Source of the DNA: an uncultured Bacteroidota bacterium
Lineage (GTDB): Bacteria > Bacteroidota > Bacteroidia > Bacteroidales > F082
DNA length: 33,012 nt
Direction: 5' to 3'
Assembly: GCA_913009685.1 (NCBI GenBank)
Contig: CAJVXP010000026.1
Coordinates: 1 to 33,012 of the forward strand
Numbering within the stretch: position 1 is the stretch's first letter; every line of letters begins with the position of its first letter. The notes beneath the pieces are model-generated. The model did not search any database. It was not told where the DNA came from and saw only the letters and a list, made by a program, of their open reading frames with translations. The translations under genes and the position numbers were made by a program. This document shows, piece by piece, positions 1 through 8,913 of this stretch.

Positions 1-2
1 TT

Positions 3-962
3 ACCAAATCCATCGAACGGGCTCAAAGGAAAGTAGAAGAGAACAACTTTGGCATCAGAAAGCGTTTGCTGGAATATGATGACATTATGAACTCACAACG
101 GGAGGTTATCTATAAAAAACGCCGGCACGCCCTCTTTGGCGACCGTCTTGCAGTAGATATTTCCAACATGATGTTTGACCTCTGTGAGCAGATTGTTACT
201 GAGAATCAGGAGAATAGTGACTTTAAGACTTTTGAGATGCAGCTCCTGAGGGTGCTCTCTACCGAATCGGTGGTTAATGAAAAAGAGTTTCTGTCGATGC
301 CTCCTGAAGAGATTACCGAAAAGCTTTTTACAAAGGTTTATAAATCATATCAGCAAAAGCGCGAACGCCTTATCCTGCAGACTTTTCCCGTAGTAAAGGA
401 TGTGTACGAAAACCAGTCACAATACGAAAATATTGCCATTCCTTTTTACGATGGGAAAAAACAGGTTCAGATTATCGCTAACCTGAAAAAAGCCGTCGAA
501 TCGGAGGGAAAAGAAATTGCCCTTGCTTTTGAAAAAGGGATCGTCCTCTCTACTATTGACGACGCATGGAAAGAGCAACTACGCGAAATGGACGACCTGA
601 AACAGTCTGTCCAGAACGCTTCTTACGAGCAAAAAGACCCGTTGTTGATTTATAAGTTTGAGTCGTTTAACCTTTTCAAACAGATGATCGAAAAAATCAA
701 CAACGAAGTGGTCTCATACCTTATCAGAGGAGATATTTACAATCCGAACCAGCAGGCATTCAGAGAAGCTAAAATCGACCGTGGTATTGACCGCTCGAAG
801 ATCCGGGAAGAACGTGGAGACTTGCTCTCGCAAGCGTATGCCGACACTCAGCAACACGGGAAGCCACAGCCTGTTAAAGTAGCCAAAAAGGTTGGGCGTA
901 ACGATCCCTGCCCCTGTGGCAGCGGAAAGAAATATAAAAACTGTTGTGGAAGAAATGCTTAA
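3..962 (+). CDS. secA: Protein translocase ATPase SecA, C-terminal part (5' end outside window)
   Basis: The reading frame is open from base 3, so the gene starts upstream of the window; about 319 C-terminal residues are present. SecA is the cytoplasmic ATPase that drives preproteins through the SecYEG channel. The visible part begins in the helical scaffold (RAQRKVEENNFGIRKRLLEYDD, split here as RAQRKVEENN then FGIRKRLLEYDD), which is strongly conserved in SecA, continues through the helical wing, and includes the conserved stretch IDDAWKEQLREMDDLKQ. The end carries the SEC-C zinc-binding motif, NDPCPCGSGKKYKNCCG, with its Cys ligands intact. That tail normally binds SecB and ribosomes. The stop codon TAA overlaps a likely promoter for the next gene, so secA probably does not share an operon with it. 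The family assignment is secure. Confidence 0.97.
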   Translation, partial: TKSIERAQRKVEENNFGIRKRLLEYDDIMNSQREVIYKKRRHALFGDRLAVDISNMMFDLCEQIVTENQENSDFKTFEMQLLRVLSTESVVNEKEFLSMPPEEITEKLFTKVYKSYQQKRERLILQTFPVVKDVYENQSQYENIAIPFYDGKKQVQIIANLKKAVESEGKEIALAFEKGIVLSTIDDAWKEQLREMDDLKQSVQNASYEQKDPLLIYKFESFNLFKQMIEKINNEVVSYLIRGDIYNPNQQAFREAKIDRGIDRSKIREERGDLLSQAYADTQQHGKPQPVKVAKKVGRNDPCPCGSGKKYKNCCGRNA

Positions 963-967
963 CTTTG
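960..967 (+). promoter_or_regulatory. Candidate Bacteroidota -7 box (TAACTTTG) for the gene at 990
   Basis: TAACTTTG matches the Bacteroidota -7 consensus TAnnTTTG and starts within the secA stop codon. It lies 22 bases before the ATG at 990. No TTTG -33 box is visible 19-21 bases upstream, so the call rests on the -7 word and its position alone. Confidence 0.45.
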
Positions 968-989
968 TACGATAACAATATTTTTCGCA

Positions 990-1439
990 ATGAAAAGCTA
1001 TACCAAACTCTTTTTGATTTCACTGATAGGTATTGTTATGCTTTCTTCAGCTGATTGTAATAAACACCCCGCAGGCTCTAAAATTCCTTTGTACAGCTAT
1101 CTTGAACCTATTATTAATCCCCCTGATACGTTTCAAATTGCCTATAATTTAAGTGTTTATGGCGATAAAATTGCTCACGTTTCCTTTCAGGATAATGCTG
1201 TGTGGCTTGTGGAGAAGCTGGGGGTGGGGAAAGCTGTTTTTAAAGCCGTAAGCTATGATTCAACTATCGTTGTTATTGACAGCCAGGATACCCTGGCCAT
1301 GAAAGGCGGAAAAACTTACGCTTTTATTGCCAACAACAATAACTACACCGACATTAACAATTATTTTGTGCAGTTTACAAAGCTGTCGATGAGTTATGAT
1401 AGCTATGAACCGAAGTTTAAGCAGGGGGAAAAGAAATAG
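990..1439 (+). CDS. Small exported protein, unknown function
   Basis: 149 residues. I do not recognise a family. The N-terminus is a clear Sec signal (Lys at 2 and 6, hydrophobic core FLISLIGIVMLSS, then ADC with Cys at 23). The Cys could be a lipid attachment site, but Asp at -1 and Ala at -2 make a poor lipobox, so it may instead be a soluble periplasmic protein. The mature part is beta-rich in appearance, with alternating hydrophobic residues (VSVYGDK, AVWLVEKLGV, TIVVIDSQD), ending in a basic tail. It stands alone between secA and the threonine operon. The start at 990 is the first ATG, follows the -7 box at 960 and leaves a normal signal peptide. Confidence 0.7.
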   Translation: MKSYTKLFLISLIGIVMLSSADCNKHPAGSKIPLYSYLEPIINPPDTFQIAYNLSVYGDKIAHVSFQDNAVWLVEKLGVGKAVFKAVSYDSTIVVIDSQDTLAMKGGKTYAFIANNNNYTDINNYFVQFTKLSMSYDSYEPKFKQGEKK

Positions 1440-1753
1440 CTGAAAGAGTAGAATAGCTTATTGCTTGTCCCCTGTTGCCGGTTCTGCGTATAGTATGAGG
1501 ATGGGATGTGTGTGAGCCTGCGCTGAAGCTACGGCTCTCAGAAGCGAATAAGCCATCTCTCATCCAATTAGCCTGGTCATCAGTTGTTCTCGGATTTTCA
1601 AAAATTTATTTTATCTTTTTTCATCAGGCTCTGTCGGGTGAATAAATTTTTTTCTACATTTACCCCCATAAAGTCAGATACTTGAAAAAAGATTCACACA
1701 TAGCACTTCTTTCAGGAACTTCAGGGCGTAATCCACTGGGTTATAGCGTTGTT
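1440..1753. other. Intergenic region before the thr leader
   Basis: No gene is seen here. A small stem (GAGCC 1514-1518 with GGCTC 1533-1537) lies inside a weaker pairing (around 1499-1508 with 1553-1564) and could be a repeat remnant or a weak terminator for the gene at 990. An AT-rich stretch at 1600-1655 leads to TACATTTA (1655-1662), one base off the Bacteroidota -7 consensus. This is the best, but weak, candidate promoter for the threonine operon and would give a leader RNA of about 240 bases. Confidence 0.4.
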
Positions 1754-1792
1754 ATGTCTGCTTTTACCACCTCTACAACCTCAACCCCTTAG
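1754..1792 (+). CDS. Candidate threonine-rich leader peptide of the thr operon
   Basis: ATG to TAG encodes only 12 residues, MSAFTTSTTSTP; five are Thr and three Ser, with the Thr codons packed into 1766-1786. It lies 115 bases upstream of thrA and in a different frame from it. Its last codons and stop overlap the hairpin at 1783-1798. This is the arrangement of the enterobacterial thrL attenuator, where ribosome stalling at Thr codons chooses between alternative RNA folds. No Shine-Dalgarno is seen, which is normal in this phylum. Function is inferred from composition and position; a chance ORF in a CCTCAACCCC-type repeat remains possible. Confidence 0.5.
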   Translation: MSAFTTSTTSTP

Positions 1793-1836
1793 GGGGTTAC
1801 ATCTTTCATATTATCCCATGGGGGAACATTATCCCC
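1783..1836 (+). promoter_or_regulatory. Putative attenuator folds of the thr leader
   Basis: AACCCC (1783-1788) pairs with GGGGTT (1793-1798) across a 4-base loop and spans the leader stop codon. A second stem pairs GGGGA (1821-1825) with TCCCC (1832-1836) across ACATTA. ATTATCCC occurs twice (around 1810-1817 and 1828-1835), so the G-runs have alternative partners. Against a classical attenuator, there is no T-run after the second stem, so control, if real, might act on translation or through Rho. Confidence 0.4.
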
Positions 1837-1907
1837 GCTTATTTAACAAAACAGACATCCGTATGCGCTGTGTTGCCTGTTTATTCCTATTTAAAAAAAA
1901 GAAAAAA

Positions 1908-4355
1908 ATGAAAGTCTTAAAATTCGGAGGCAGCTCAGTAGCCAACGCCGAAAACATAAAAAAAGTTATTGAAATCGTCATCAGAGAAAAAAATAACTGC
2001 CAATTGACCGTGGTGGCATCTGCCCTGGGCAAAGTTACTGACCAGCTTGAAGAAAGTGGTAAAATAGCAAGTCTTGGTGATGAGCGATACAAACAAATCC
2101 TGAAAGATATTGAAAGCGTCCATCTCAGCGTCATTGACACACTTTTCCCGCTGAAATACCAAAGTGAAATCAAAGCCGGGATAAAAATGATGATGAACGA
2201 ACTGGAAGATATCTGTCTCGGTATTTTCCTGTTACAGGAAATAAATCCAAAAACAGATGATCTGTTGTTGTCTTTCGGCGAACGGCTTTCGGGGCTGGTG
2301 CTTTCCAAAGCCCTGAATTATTATGGTGTCCGGATCCGTTTGCTCGATGCGCGCGAAATCATCCTCACCGACGAAACTTTCGGACATGCACAGGTAAATT
2401 TTGAGGAAACCGGGAAACGCTTTCAGCGACAGATAAACAACGTAAAAGAGCATGTTTTTGTTTCGGGATTTATTGCCTCTTCGGCAAATGGCAAACCGAC
2501 AACGCTGGGCCGCGGTGGTTCCGATTACACAGCAGCTGTCCTGGCGGCTTCCGTTGATGCTTCCGCATTGGAAATCTGGACAGATGTGGATGGCGTGATG
2601 ACTGCCGATCCGGCTTTTGTGGAAAGTGCACTTCCCCTGAAAAAACTGTCGTACAGTGAGCTTATGGAGATGTCTCATTTTGGCGCCAGGGTGGTTTTCC
2701 CGCCGAGTATCCAGCCTGTTATGAAAAAAGATATTCCGGTTTGGATAAAAAATACCTTTCATCCCGATGCTCCCGGAACACTCATCGACCGCAACGGAAC
2801 GCCTCATGGAAGCCTGGTAAAAGGACTCTCTCACATTGAAAGTATTGCTTTGCTGACACTTTCCGGCGGTGGATTAGTGGGTGTAACCGGAATTGCCGCC
2901 CGCCTTTTCTCGTGCCTGTCGCAGCAAAAAGTCAATGTCATATTTATTACTCAGGCTTCATCCGAACACTCCATTACGCTGGCCATCGACCCCTCGGATG
3001 TGGGGGAAGCCCGAAAAGCTATCGAACAGGAGTTTGAATCGGAAAGAAAACTGGCCATCGTTGATGCTTTGCAGGTCGAACAGGAACTTTCCATTATTGC
3101 GCTGGTGGGCGACAACATGAAATCATCGCTGGGACTGAGCGGGAGAGCTTTTGATGCCCTCGGAAAAAATGGCGTGAACATTCGTGCCATTGCCCAGGGT
3201 TCCTCCGAACGAAACGTATCCTTCGTGGTACTGAAAAAAGATGTTACCAAAGCGCTCAACGTGTTGCACGAACGGTTTTTTCTTGCCCGTTATAAAAAAG
3301 TACATGTTTTTATGGTGGGTGTTGGAAATGTGGGCGGAACGCTTTTGCAACAACTTAACGACCAGTACGATTATTTGAAAAAGGAATACGCACTGAAAAT
3401 AAAGGTGATAGCACTGGCCAATAGTCACCGGATGCTTTTCGATGAACGCTCTATCGATTTTAAGAACCGTGAAGAAAGGTTGCTGTCTGAAGGGGAGCCT
3501 ATGGACCCGGAATTGTTTCTCCGGAAAATGAAAGCACTTAACCTGCGAAACTCTATTTTTGTGGATAATACCGCGAGTGCCGAAATTGCCGGACTTTACG
3601 AAACGGTACTTAAAAACAGTATCAGTGTCGTTGCTTCTAACAAAATAGCCTCTTCCGCCTCTTATGTGACTTATAAACTATTGAATGATACTGCTTTAGC
3701 TATGAAGAAGAAATATCTGTACGAAACAAATGTGGGCGCCGGATTGCCTGTGCTGAAAACCATTGGCGACATGATAAAAAGCGGCGACAAGATTCTGCGA
3801 ATCAAAGCGGTGTTGTCGGGCAGTCTGAATTTCATTTTTAATCATTTTACGGAAGGTGTTGCGTTTTCGGATGTGGTGGCACAGGCCCGGCTGGAAGGCT
3901 ATACCGAACCCGACCCGCGCATTGACCTGAGCGGAAAAGATGTGATGCGGAAGATTCTTATCCTGGCCCGCGAAAGCGGGTATCCGCTGGAACCGGAAGA
4001 GGTGGTAATCAATCCGTTTATGCCCGAAAGCTTGATGAACCTGCCTTCTGTTGAGGCGTTTACGGAAGCGTTGAGCCGATATGACGACTATTTTGAAAAA
4101 TTACGGAAAGAGGCAGCCGGGGCAGGGAAAAAATTGAGGTATGTGGCCGAATTCGATAACGGAAAAGCTATGGTGGGTCTGCAAATGGCTGATGCTTCGC
4201 AACCTTATTTCCAACTCGATGGAAAAGACAATATAGTGCTTATCTATTCGCAACGTTACAACGAACAGCCATTAGTCATTAAAGGGGCAGGGGCAGGGGC
4301 GGCCGTAACGGCCTCCGGCGTTTTTGCAGACATTATTTCTATTGTAAATCAATAA
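1908..4355 (+). CDS. thrA: Bifunctional aspartokinase / homoserine dehydrogenase
   Basis: 815 residues from the ATG at 1908. It catalyses the first step (aspartate to aspartyl phosphate) and the third (aspartate semialdehyde to homoserine) of threonine/methionine synthesis in the cytoplasm. The kinase domain starts with KFGGSSV at 5-11 and has GRGGSDYTA near 201. Two ACT-type regulatory modules follow at about 310-460 (GLVGVTGIAARLFSCLSQQ and the NVRAIAQGSSERN-like NIRAIAQGSSE), as expected for threonine feedback inhibition. The dehydrogenase begins with the NAD(P) loop GVGNVGG near 469-475, and NVGAGLPVLKTI is also typical. The frame is open upstream to 1749, but that extension contains a Lys run and no conserved sequence, so the ATG directly before KVLKFGG is chosen. 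thrB follows 10 bases later. Confidence 0.96.
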   Translation: MKVLKFGGSSVANAENIKKVIEIVIREKNNCQLTVVASALGKVTDQLEESGKIASLGDERYKQILKDIESVHLSVIDTLFPLKYQSEIKAGIKMMMNELEDICLGIFLLQEINPKTDDLLLSFGERLSGLVLSKALNYYGVRIRLLDAREIILTDETFGHAQVNFEETGKRFQRQINNVKEHVFVSGFIASSANGKPTTLGRGGSDYTAAVLAASVDASALEIWTDVDGVMTADPAFVESALPLKKLSYSELMEMSHFGARVVFPPSIQPVMKKDIPVWIKNTFHPDAPGTLIDRNGTPHGSLVKGLSHIESIALLTLSGGGLVGVTGIAARLFSCLSQQKVNVIFITQASSEHSITLAIDPSDVGEARKAIEQEFESERKLAIVDALQVEQELSIIALVGDNMKSSLGLSGRAFDALGKNGVNIRAIAQGSSERNVSFVVLKKDVTKALNVLHERFFLARYKKVHVFMVGVGNVGGTLLQQLNDQYDYLKKEYALKIKVIALANSHRMLFDERSIDFKNREERLLSEGEPMDPELFLRKMKALNLRNSIFVDNTASAEIAGLYETVLKNSISVVASNKIASSASYVTYKLLNDTALAMKKKYLYETNVGAGLPVLKTIGDMIKSGDKILRIKAVLSGSLNFIFNHFTEGVAFSDVVAQARLEGYTEPDPRIDLSGKDVMRKILILARESGYPLEPEEVVINPFMPESLMNLPSVEAFTEALSRYDDYFEKLRKEAAGAGKKLRYVAEFDNGKAMVGLQMADASQPYFQLDGKDNIVLIYSQRYNEQPLVIKGAGAGAAVTASGVFADIISIVNQ

Positions 4356-4365
4356 ACTGACGAAC

Positions 4366-5301
4366 ATGAATGAACTTAAAATTTTTTCTCCGGCTACGGT
4401 TGCCAATGTCTCCTGTGCTTTTGATATTCTGGGTTTTGCTGTGGAGAAGGCCGGCGACCGGATGACTTTCCGGAAAACAGCTGAAAAAGGTATCCGCATT
4501 GTGATGAAAAACTACCGGGAACTCCCCACCGAGCCGGAGAAGAATGTGGCAGGGGTGGTGGCGTTGGCCATGGTCGAAAAGAGGCAGCCCGGTTTTGGCA
4601 TCCTCATCGAAATGGAAAAAGGTATTCTTCCGGGAAGCGGCATGGGATCCAGCGGCGCCAGCGCCGGCGGCGCAGCTTTTGGTGTCAACAAACTGCTGGA
4701 CGAACCGTTTGGAAAAACAGAACTGGTACAGTTTGCCATGCTGGGCGAAGCATTGGCTTCGGGGGTAGCGCACGCCGATAATGTGGCGCCCAATTTGTTT
4801 GGCGGTTTTACGCTGGTACGCAGCACCCGGCCCCTTGATGTGATTCCCCTGCATACCCCGGAAAGGCTCTCGGTGAGCCTGATTCACCCGTTGATTGAAG
4901 TGAAAACCAAAAACGCACGGAATATCCTGAAGAAATCACTTCTGTTAAAAGATGCCGTGATCCAGTGGGGCAATGTGGCCGGACTTGTCAGCGGACTTTT
5001 TATGGAAGATTTCGACCTGATAGCCCGCTCGATGCATGATGGTATTGTGGAGCCCGTCCGCTCATTACTTATTCCGATGTTTGATGAACTCAAACAGGCT
5101 GCTCTGGATGCGGGCGCTCTCGGATGTAGTATTTCCGGATCGGGGCCTTCTGTTTTTGCCCTTTCGGCCGATTTGGCTACAGCCGGAGAGGTAACCGAAG
5201 CCATGCGGAAAATTTATGCAGAAACGGATGTTCCGTTCGAAACGTACACCTCCGGTATTAACAAAAAGGGTATCCGTATTCTGAATGAAATAAATGATTG
5301 A
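4366..5301 (+). CDS. thrB: Homoserine kinase
   Basis: 311 residues, the usual length for this GHMP-family kinase, which phosphorylates homoserine before threonine synthase acts. The ATP-binding GHMP motif is LPGSGMGSSGASAGGAA at about 88-104. SPATVANVSCAFDILGFA at the N-terminus and SISGSGPSVFAL near 255 are the other two conserved family blocks. The gene starts 10 bases after thrA and ends 22 bases before thrC, so all three should be on one mRNA. The ATG at 4366 gives an alignment-length N-terminus with no extension. Confidence 0.96.
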   Translation: MNELKIFSPATVANVSCAFDILGFAVEKAGDRMTFRKTAEKGIRIVMKNYRELPTEPEKNVAGVVALAMVEKRQPGFGILIEMEKGILPGSGMGSSGASAGGAAFGVNKLLDEPFGKTELVQFAMLGEALASGVAHADNVAPNLFGGFTLVRSTRPLDVIPLHTPERLSVSLIHPLIEVKTKNARNILKKSLLLKDAVIQWGNVAGLVSGLFMEDFDLIARSMHDGIVEPVRSLLIPMFDELKQAALDAGALGCSISGSGPSVFALSADLATAGEVTEAMRKIYAETDVPFETYTSGINKKGIRILNEIND

Positions 5302-5323
5302 AGAACTTTAAAAACAGGCTAAA

Positions 5324-6613
5324 ATGAAGTATTACAGTACAAACCATAAATCGGAAAATGTATCTTTTAAAGAAGCTGTGCTAAAAAGTATGGCCGGAGA
5401 CAAAGGATTGTATTTCCCGGAGAAAATTCCGGCTCTGCCCGGCTCTTTTTTTAATGCACTTCCCGGAATGTCGCTGAGCGAAATCGGCTTTCATTTCCTG
5501 AAACCTTATGTCACCGGCGCATTATCGGATGCCGAACTGAATGCCATCATGAAAGATGTTTTTTCTTTTGATATTCCGCTGGTTGAAGTGGAACCGGACA
5601 AATATGCTTTAGAGCTTTTCCACGGACCTACCCTGGCTTTTAAGGATGTGGGTGCACGGACGCTGGCGCGTTTTCTGTCCAAATTCTCAACAACCCATAA
5701 AACAACCATTTTGGTGGCTACTTCGGGCGATACGGGCAGTGCCGTAGCACGGGGTTTCTTCGATATGCCCAATATCGATGTAGTGGTATTGTATCCGAAA
5801 AACAAAGTCAGCAAACTTCAGGAAAAACAATTTACCACTTTGGGGAAAAACATCACAGCATTGGAGGTGAACGGAAACTTTGATGACTGTCAGCGGATGG
5901 TAAAAGCTGCTTTCGCTGATGAGGAATTGAAAAGGCGGATGCATTTGTCCTCTGCCAATTCCATCAACATTGCGCGGTTGCTGCCCCAGGCTATTTACTA
6001 TTTTTACGCTTACGGCCAGCTTAAAAACAGAGAGAAACCGGTGGTTATTTCCGTTCCGACCGGAAACCTCGGTAACCTTACTGCCGGTTTGCTGGCCAAA
6101 AAATCAGGCCTTCCCGTGGAGCGTTTTGTGGCTGCTGCCAACCGGAACAATGTCTTTCAGGAATATCTCGAAACCGGCACGTTCCGGCCACGGGCTTCAG
6201 TTTCCACGCTTTCCAATGCCATGGATGTAGGGAATCCAAGTAATCTCATCCGTATTCAGGAACTTTATGACCTCTCGTTTGAAGCAGCACGGAAGGATAT
6301 CAGTCCGTACCATTTCTCGGATGAGGAGACCTGCCGGACTATAGCAGCCGTTTACAAACGATCTCAATATATTTTAGACCCGCATGGCGCAGTAGCTTAC
6401 CTCGGATTGTCTTCTTACATGAAAGAAAAAAATGTTTCGGGAATATTTCTGGAAACGGCACATCCGGCAAAATTTTATCAAACTGTGGAACAGGAAATTC
6501 CTGTGAAAGTGGAGATACCCCAGCGGCTGGCAGAAAGTCTGGGACGACCCAAACAAACTGTGGAAATCGGCTGTCAGCCGGAAGATTTAAAAAATTTCCT
6601 TTTGGAACGATAA
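5324..6613 (+). CDS. thrC: Threonine synthase
   Basis: 429 residues. A PLP enzyme that converts O-phosphohomoserine to threonine, the last step of the pathway. The N-terminal YYSTNHKSENVSFKEAV is typical of the long bacterial/fungal type of threonine synthase. The PLP lysine is K107 in HGPTLAFKDVG. SGDTGSAVARGF follows at about 130-141 and the PLP-phosphate loop VPTGNLGNLTAG at about 246-257. Last gene of thrABC; no convincing terminator is seen in the 79 bases before the next promoter. Confidence 0.96.
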   Translation: MKYYSTNHKSENVSFKEAVLKSMAGDKGLYFPEKIPALPGSFFNALPGMSLSEIGFHFLKPYVTGALSDAELNAIMKDVFSFDIPLVEVEPDKYALELFHGPTLAFKDVGARTLARFLSKFSTTHKTTILVATSGDTGSAVARGFFDMPNIDVVVLYPKNKVSKLQEKQFTTLGKNITALEVNGNFDDCQRMVKAAFADEELKRRMHLSSANSINIARLLPQAIYYFYAYGQLKNREKPVVISVPTGNLGNLTAGLLAKKSGLPVERFVAAANRNNVFQEYLETGTFRPRASVSTLSNAMDVGNPSNLIRIQELYDLSFEAARKDISPYHFSDEETCRTIAAVYKRSQYILDPHGAVAYLGLSSYMKEKNVSGIFLETAHPAKFYQTVEQEIPVKVEIPQRLAESLGRPKQTVEIGCQPEDLKNFLLER

Positions 6614-6692
6614 CCGGGACGGGGGAATTGTATCCTGAACCTGCCCGAAAAGAAATGCTGCGTATCCAAAAGTTTTTTTACAGATTTATTTT

Positions 6693-6700
6693 TACATTTG
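6693..6700 (+). promoter_or_regulatory. Bacteroidota -7 box (TACATTTG)
   Basis: A perfect TAnnTTTG match 37 bases before the ATG at 6738. It supports independent transcription of the sorting-domain gene and the choice of that ATG rather than the GTG at 6717. No clear -33 TTTG. Confidence 0.55.
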
Positions 6701-6737
6701 TCATCTTGTTAAATCTGTGGGAAACGGAATAAATTTC

Positions 6738-7925
6738 ATGAGAAAAAATTCGAAATTATCTTTCCTGATTTTATGGTCATTGGCTGTTTTTGTAGTCTGG
6801 CCTTTCCAGTCGGCGAAAAGCCAGCTTCTATGTACCATTACATCGAGCGCTCCCTCGCCTGTGTGCTATAATGCTGATTTTATGTTGTCTGTACAGGCTC
6901 AGAATGGTCTGAAATATAAATGGTCAACCGGCGATACCACAGCTTCTATTACAGTAAAAATAACACAGCCCACTGATTTTACGGTTACTGTTACTGATCC
7001 TGCATTGGGAGCTGTATGTACTAGTCAGCCTTTTCACATGGAGGTGCGGCCAAAAATAAATATCAGCTTTAAACAATTACAGCTTACCTGTACCGATGCC
7101 AGCCTGGATATTGGCAATACGGCGCAGGTGAAAGCTACCGCTTCCGGAGGATATGCTCCGGCGGAGTATCAATATTTCTGGGATGTGAAGCCCATTCAGA
7201 TATCTCCCGGCGATCGTTCCATCGCCATCGGTTTGAGTGCACATCAATATTATTCTATCAGAGTAACCGACCCGAATGGCTGTGCAGCCGCCGGCACGTT
7301 TTATGCCCGCGCTTATCCCAATCCGGTTGTGAAAATCAAGGCGTCTCCTGATACGGCTTATATTCAAAATCCACACATCACTTTCTCCTTCGAGAACCTC
7401 TCAAAAGATACCATCCAAATTTCAAACAGTTATTGGGAATTTGATAAAGACCAGGCCTCGTATCCCCAGGCGGAGGTTATGCATACTTTTGATAAAGTGG
7501 GTACTTATGCCGCTTTTTTAACGGTTTATAATCAACAGGGTTGTGATACTTTGTACACACATCAGGTAGATATTCTTCCCGTGGATTTGTTTATTCCCAA
7601 TGTGTTTACGCCCAACGGCGATGGCTATAACGATTATTTTGTTATCAAGGCAAAAGATGCATCACAGGGGACTCAAAACGGACTTAAATCGGCAGCTGCC
7701 ACAGATTACAAGCCGTTGAATGCTTATTATGAAAAGACCCGGCTGGTCATTTTTAACCGTTTTGGAAGAAAAGTTTTCGAATCGGATAATTACCATAATG
7801 ACTGGGATGGCGGGAACTTGCCGGATGGTACTTACTTTTATGTGTTAAAATGTCAGGGATTTAAAGATAAAAAGGTAGTCTATAAAGGTTCTGTTACTAT
7901 CTTTGCAAGCAAAAAAGGAAGGTAA
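6738..7925 (+). CDS. Secreted PKD-type protein with gliding-motility (type B) C-terminal sorting domain
   Basis: 395 residues. An N-terminal signal peptide (KNSKLSFLILWSLAVFVVW, cleavage probably after SAKS) sends it to the periplasm. The C-terminal ~95 residues (VDLFIPNVFTPNGDGYNDYF, then IFNRFGRKVFES, NDWDGGNLPDGTYFYVL, YKGSVTIF) are the CHU_C/gliding-motility-associated domain that marks cargo of the type IX secretion system. The middle has Ig/PKD-like modules: WSTGDTTASITVKITQPTDF near 48-68, and a PKD-like segment near 220-280 (YWEFDKD, VMHTFDKVGTYAAFLTVYN). The exact role is unknown; surface display or adhesion is the usual inference. The stop lies 1 base before the next gene's ATG, so the two are co-transcribed. 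Confidence 0.87.
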   Translation: MRKNSKLSFLILWSLAVFVVWPFQSAKSQLLCTITSSAPSPVCYNADFMLSVQAQNGLKYKWSTGDTTASITVKITQPTDFTVTVTDPALGAVCTSQPFHMEVRPKINISFKQLQLTCTDASLDIGNTAQVKATASGGYAPAEYQYFWDVKPIQISPGDRSIAIGLSAHQYYSIRVTDPNGCAAAGTFYARAYPNPVVKIKASPDTAYIQNPHITFSFENLSKDTIQISNSYWEFDKDQASYPQAEVMHTFDKVGTYAAFLTVYNQQGCDTLYTHQVDILPVDLFIPNVFTPNGDGYNDYFVIKAKDASQGTQNGLKSAAATDYKPLNAYYEKTRLVIFNRFGRKVFESDNYHNDWDGGNLPDGTYFYVLKCQGFKDKKVVYKGSVTIFASKKGR

Positions 7926-7926
7926 T

Positions 7927-8376
7927 ATGAATATGAAAAAGATTCTGTTTGTTTTTTCTTTGGCAGGGTTAATGGTTTTGGCCGCCTGCCACAATCAAAA
8001 TGCAAAAAGCCAGCCTGTGCAGTCAAATGTTTCGAAGCAGGTTGCTGCTGCTGCCCCTGTTATGACTTTTTCCGAACCTGTCCACGATTTTGGAAAGATG
8101 GTTCAGGGCGAAATTGTCAAATACAGTTTCCATTTTAAAAATACAGGTAAATCCGATTTGAAAATAGCAAAGGTAAGCACAAGTTGCGGTTGTACCGTGG
8201 GAAAATATCCTCACAAACCGGTAAAACCAGGCGAGGAGGCAAATATAGAGGTGATATTTAACAGCGCTTACAAAATGGGCTATCAAGATAAAAGTATCAT
8301 GTTGCTGGCCAACACCATACCCGAAAGAACGATTTTACGCATTAAAGCAAATGTGGTGCCACAGCAGGGTAAATGA
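7927..8376 (+). CDS. DUF1573-family lipoprotein
   Basis: 149 residues. The signal peptide ends in a good lipobox, VLAAC with Cys at 21, so it should be anchored in an envelope membrane. The mature part is one DUF1573 Ig-like domain: FSEPVHDFGKMVQGEIVKYSFHFKN-type start (split: FSEPVHDFGKMVQGE / IVKYSFHFKN), then SCGCTVGKYP and PVKPGEEANIEVIFNS. The role of the family is not established. The ATG at 7927 is 1 base after the preceding stop; ATG 7933 would also give a working signal. It follows the type IX cargo gene in an apparent operon. Confidence 0.85.
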   Translation: MNMKKILFVFSLAGLMVLAACHNQNAKSQPVQSNVSKQVAAAAPVMTFSEPVHDFGKMVQGEIVKYSFHFKNTGKSDLKIAKVSTSCGCTVGKYPHKPVKPGEEANIEVIFNSAYKMGYQDKSIMLLANTIPERTILRIKANVVPQQGK

Positions 8377-8494
8377 TAAACATGATTTCCTGTGATTTGG
8401 GCATGTAAACTGCCTGCTGCGTCAGGATAAATTAAGTAACAACCGATAAGAACAAACAAATTATTATAAATATAAACAATTAATTTACTTAAAG

Positions 8495-8812
8495 ATGAAC
8501 ACATTATTTATATTATTACAAGCTTCAAAAGGAGAAGGCTCTTCCTGGATGCAATTATTGCCGTTATTTTTGATTTTGGCGGTATTCTATTTCTTTTTTA
8601 TTATGCCACAAACCAAAAAGAGCAAAGCCCAGAAAAAATTCCGGGAAAATTTGAAAAAAGGAGATAAAGTTGTTACCATCGGTGGTATTCACGGAAAACT
8701 TGCAGAGGTTAAAGAAAAAACTGTTGTTTTAGAAGTGGGTACGGGTGGTTTGAAGATGACGGTTGAAAAATCGGCTGTTGCCATGGATAACGAAACTATT
8801 GGCCAGAAATAG
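8495..8812 (+). CDS. yajC: Preprotein translocase accessory subunit YajC
   Basis: 105 residues. YajC is a small inner-membrane partner of SecDF in the Sec pathway. One membrane helix is visible at about 20-38 ([19 protein letters not shown]), with the family hallmark PQxKxxKxxxxF ([12 protein letters not shown]) directly after it. The soluble part ([20 protein letters not shown]) is also diagnostic. A strong terminator lies 33 bases after the stop. The 118-base gap before it shows no clear promoter word. Confidence 0.95.
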   Translation: MNTLFILLQASKGEGSSWMQLLPLFLILAVFYFFFIMPQTKKSKAQKKFRENLKKGDKVVTIGGIHGKLAEVKEKTVVLEVGTGGLKMTVEKSAVAMDNETIGQK

Positions 8813-8845
8813 CCGGTACGCTTATTTCTTCTACGAGCCTTCTTT

Positions 8846-8876
8846 TTCCCTTTGCGGGAAAGGGAAGGTTTTTTTT
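8846..8876 (+). terminator. Rho-independent terminator after yajC
   Basis: TTCCCTTT (8846-8853) pairs perfectly with AAAGGGAA (8859-8866) across a 5-base loop, followed by GG and eight T (8869-8876). Confidence 0.9.
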
Positions 8877-8913
8877 CATAGCAGCAGCTAAAAATAAATA
8901 ATAGCTGAAGTCC

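Noticed and set aside
1749-1907. N-terminal extension of thrA from a TTG at 1749
   Set aside because: The added residues include a Lys run and no family sequence; aspartokinases begin right at KVLKFGG, encoded from 1908.
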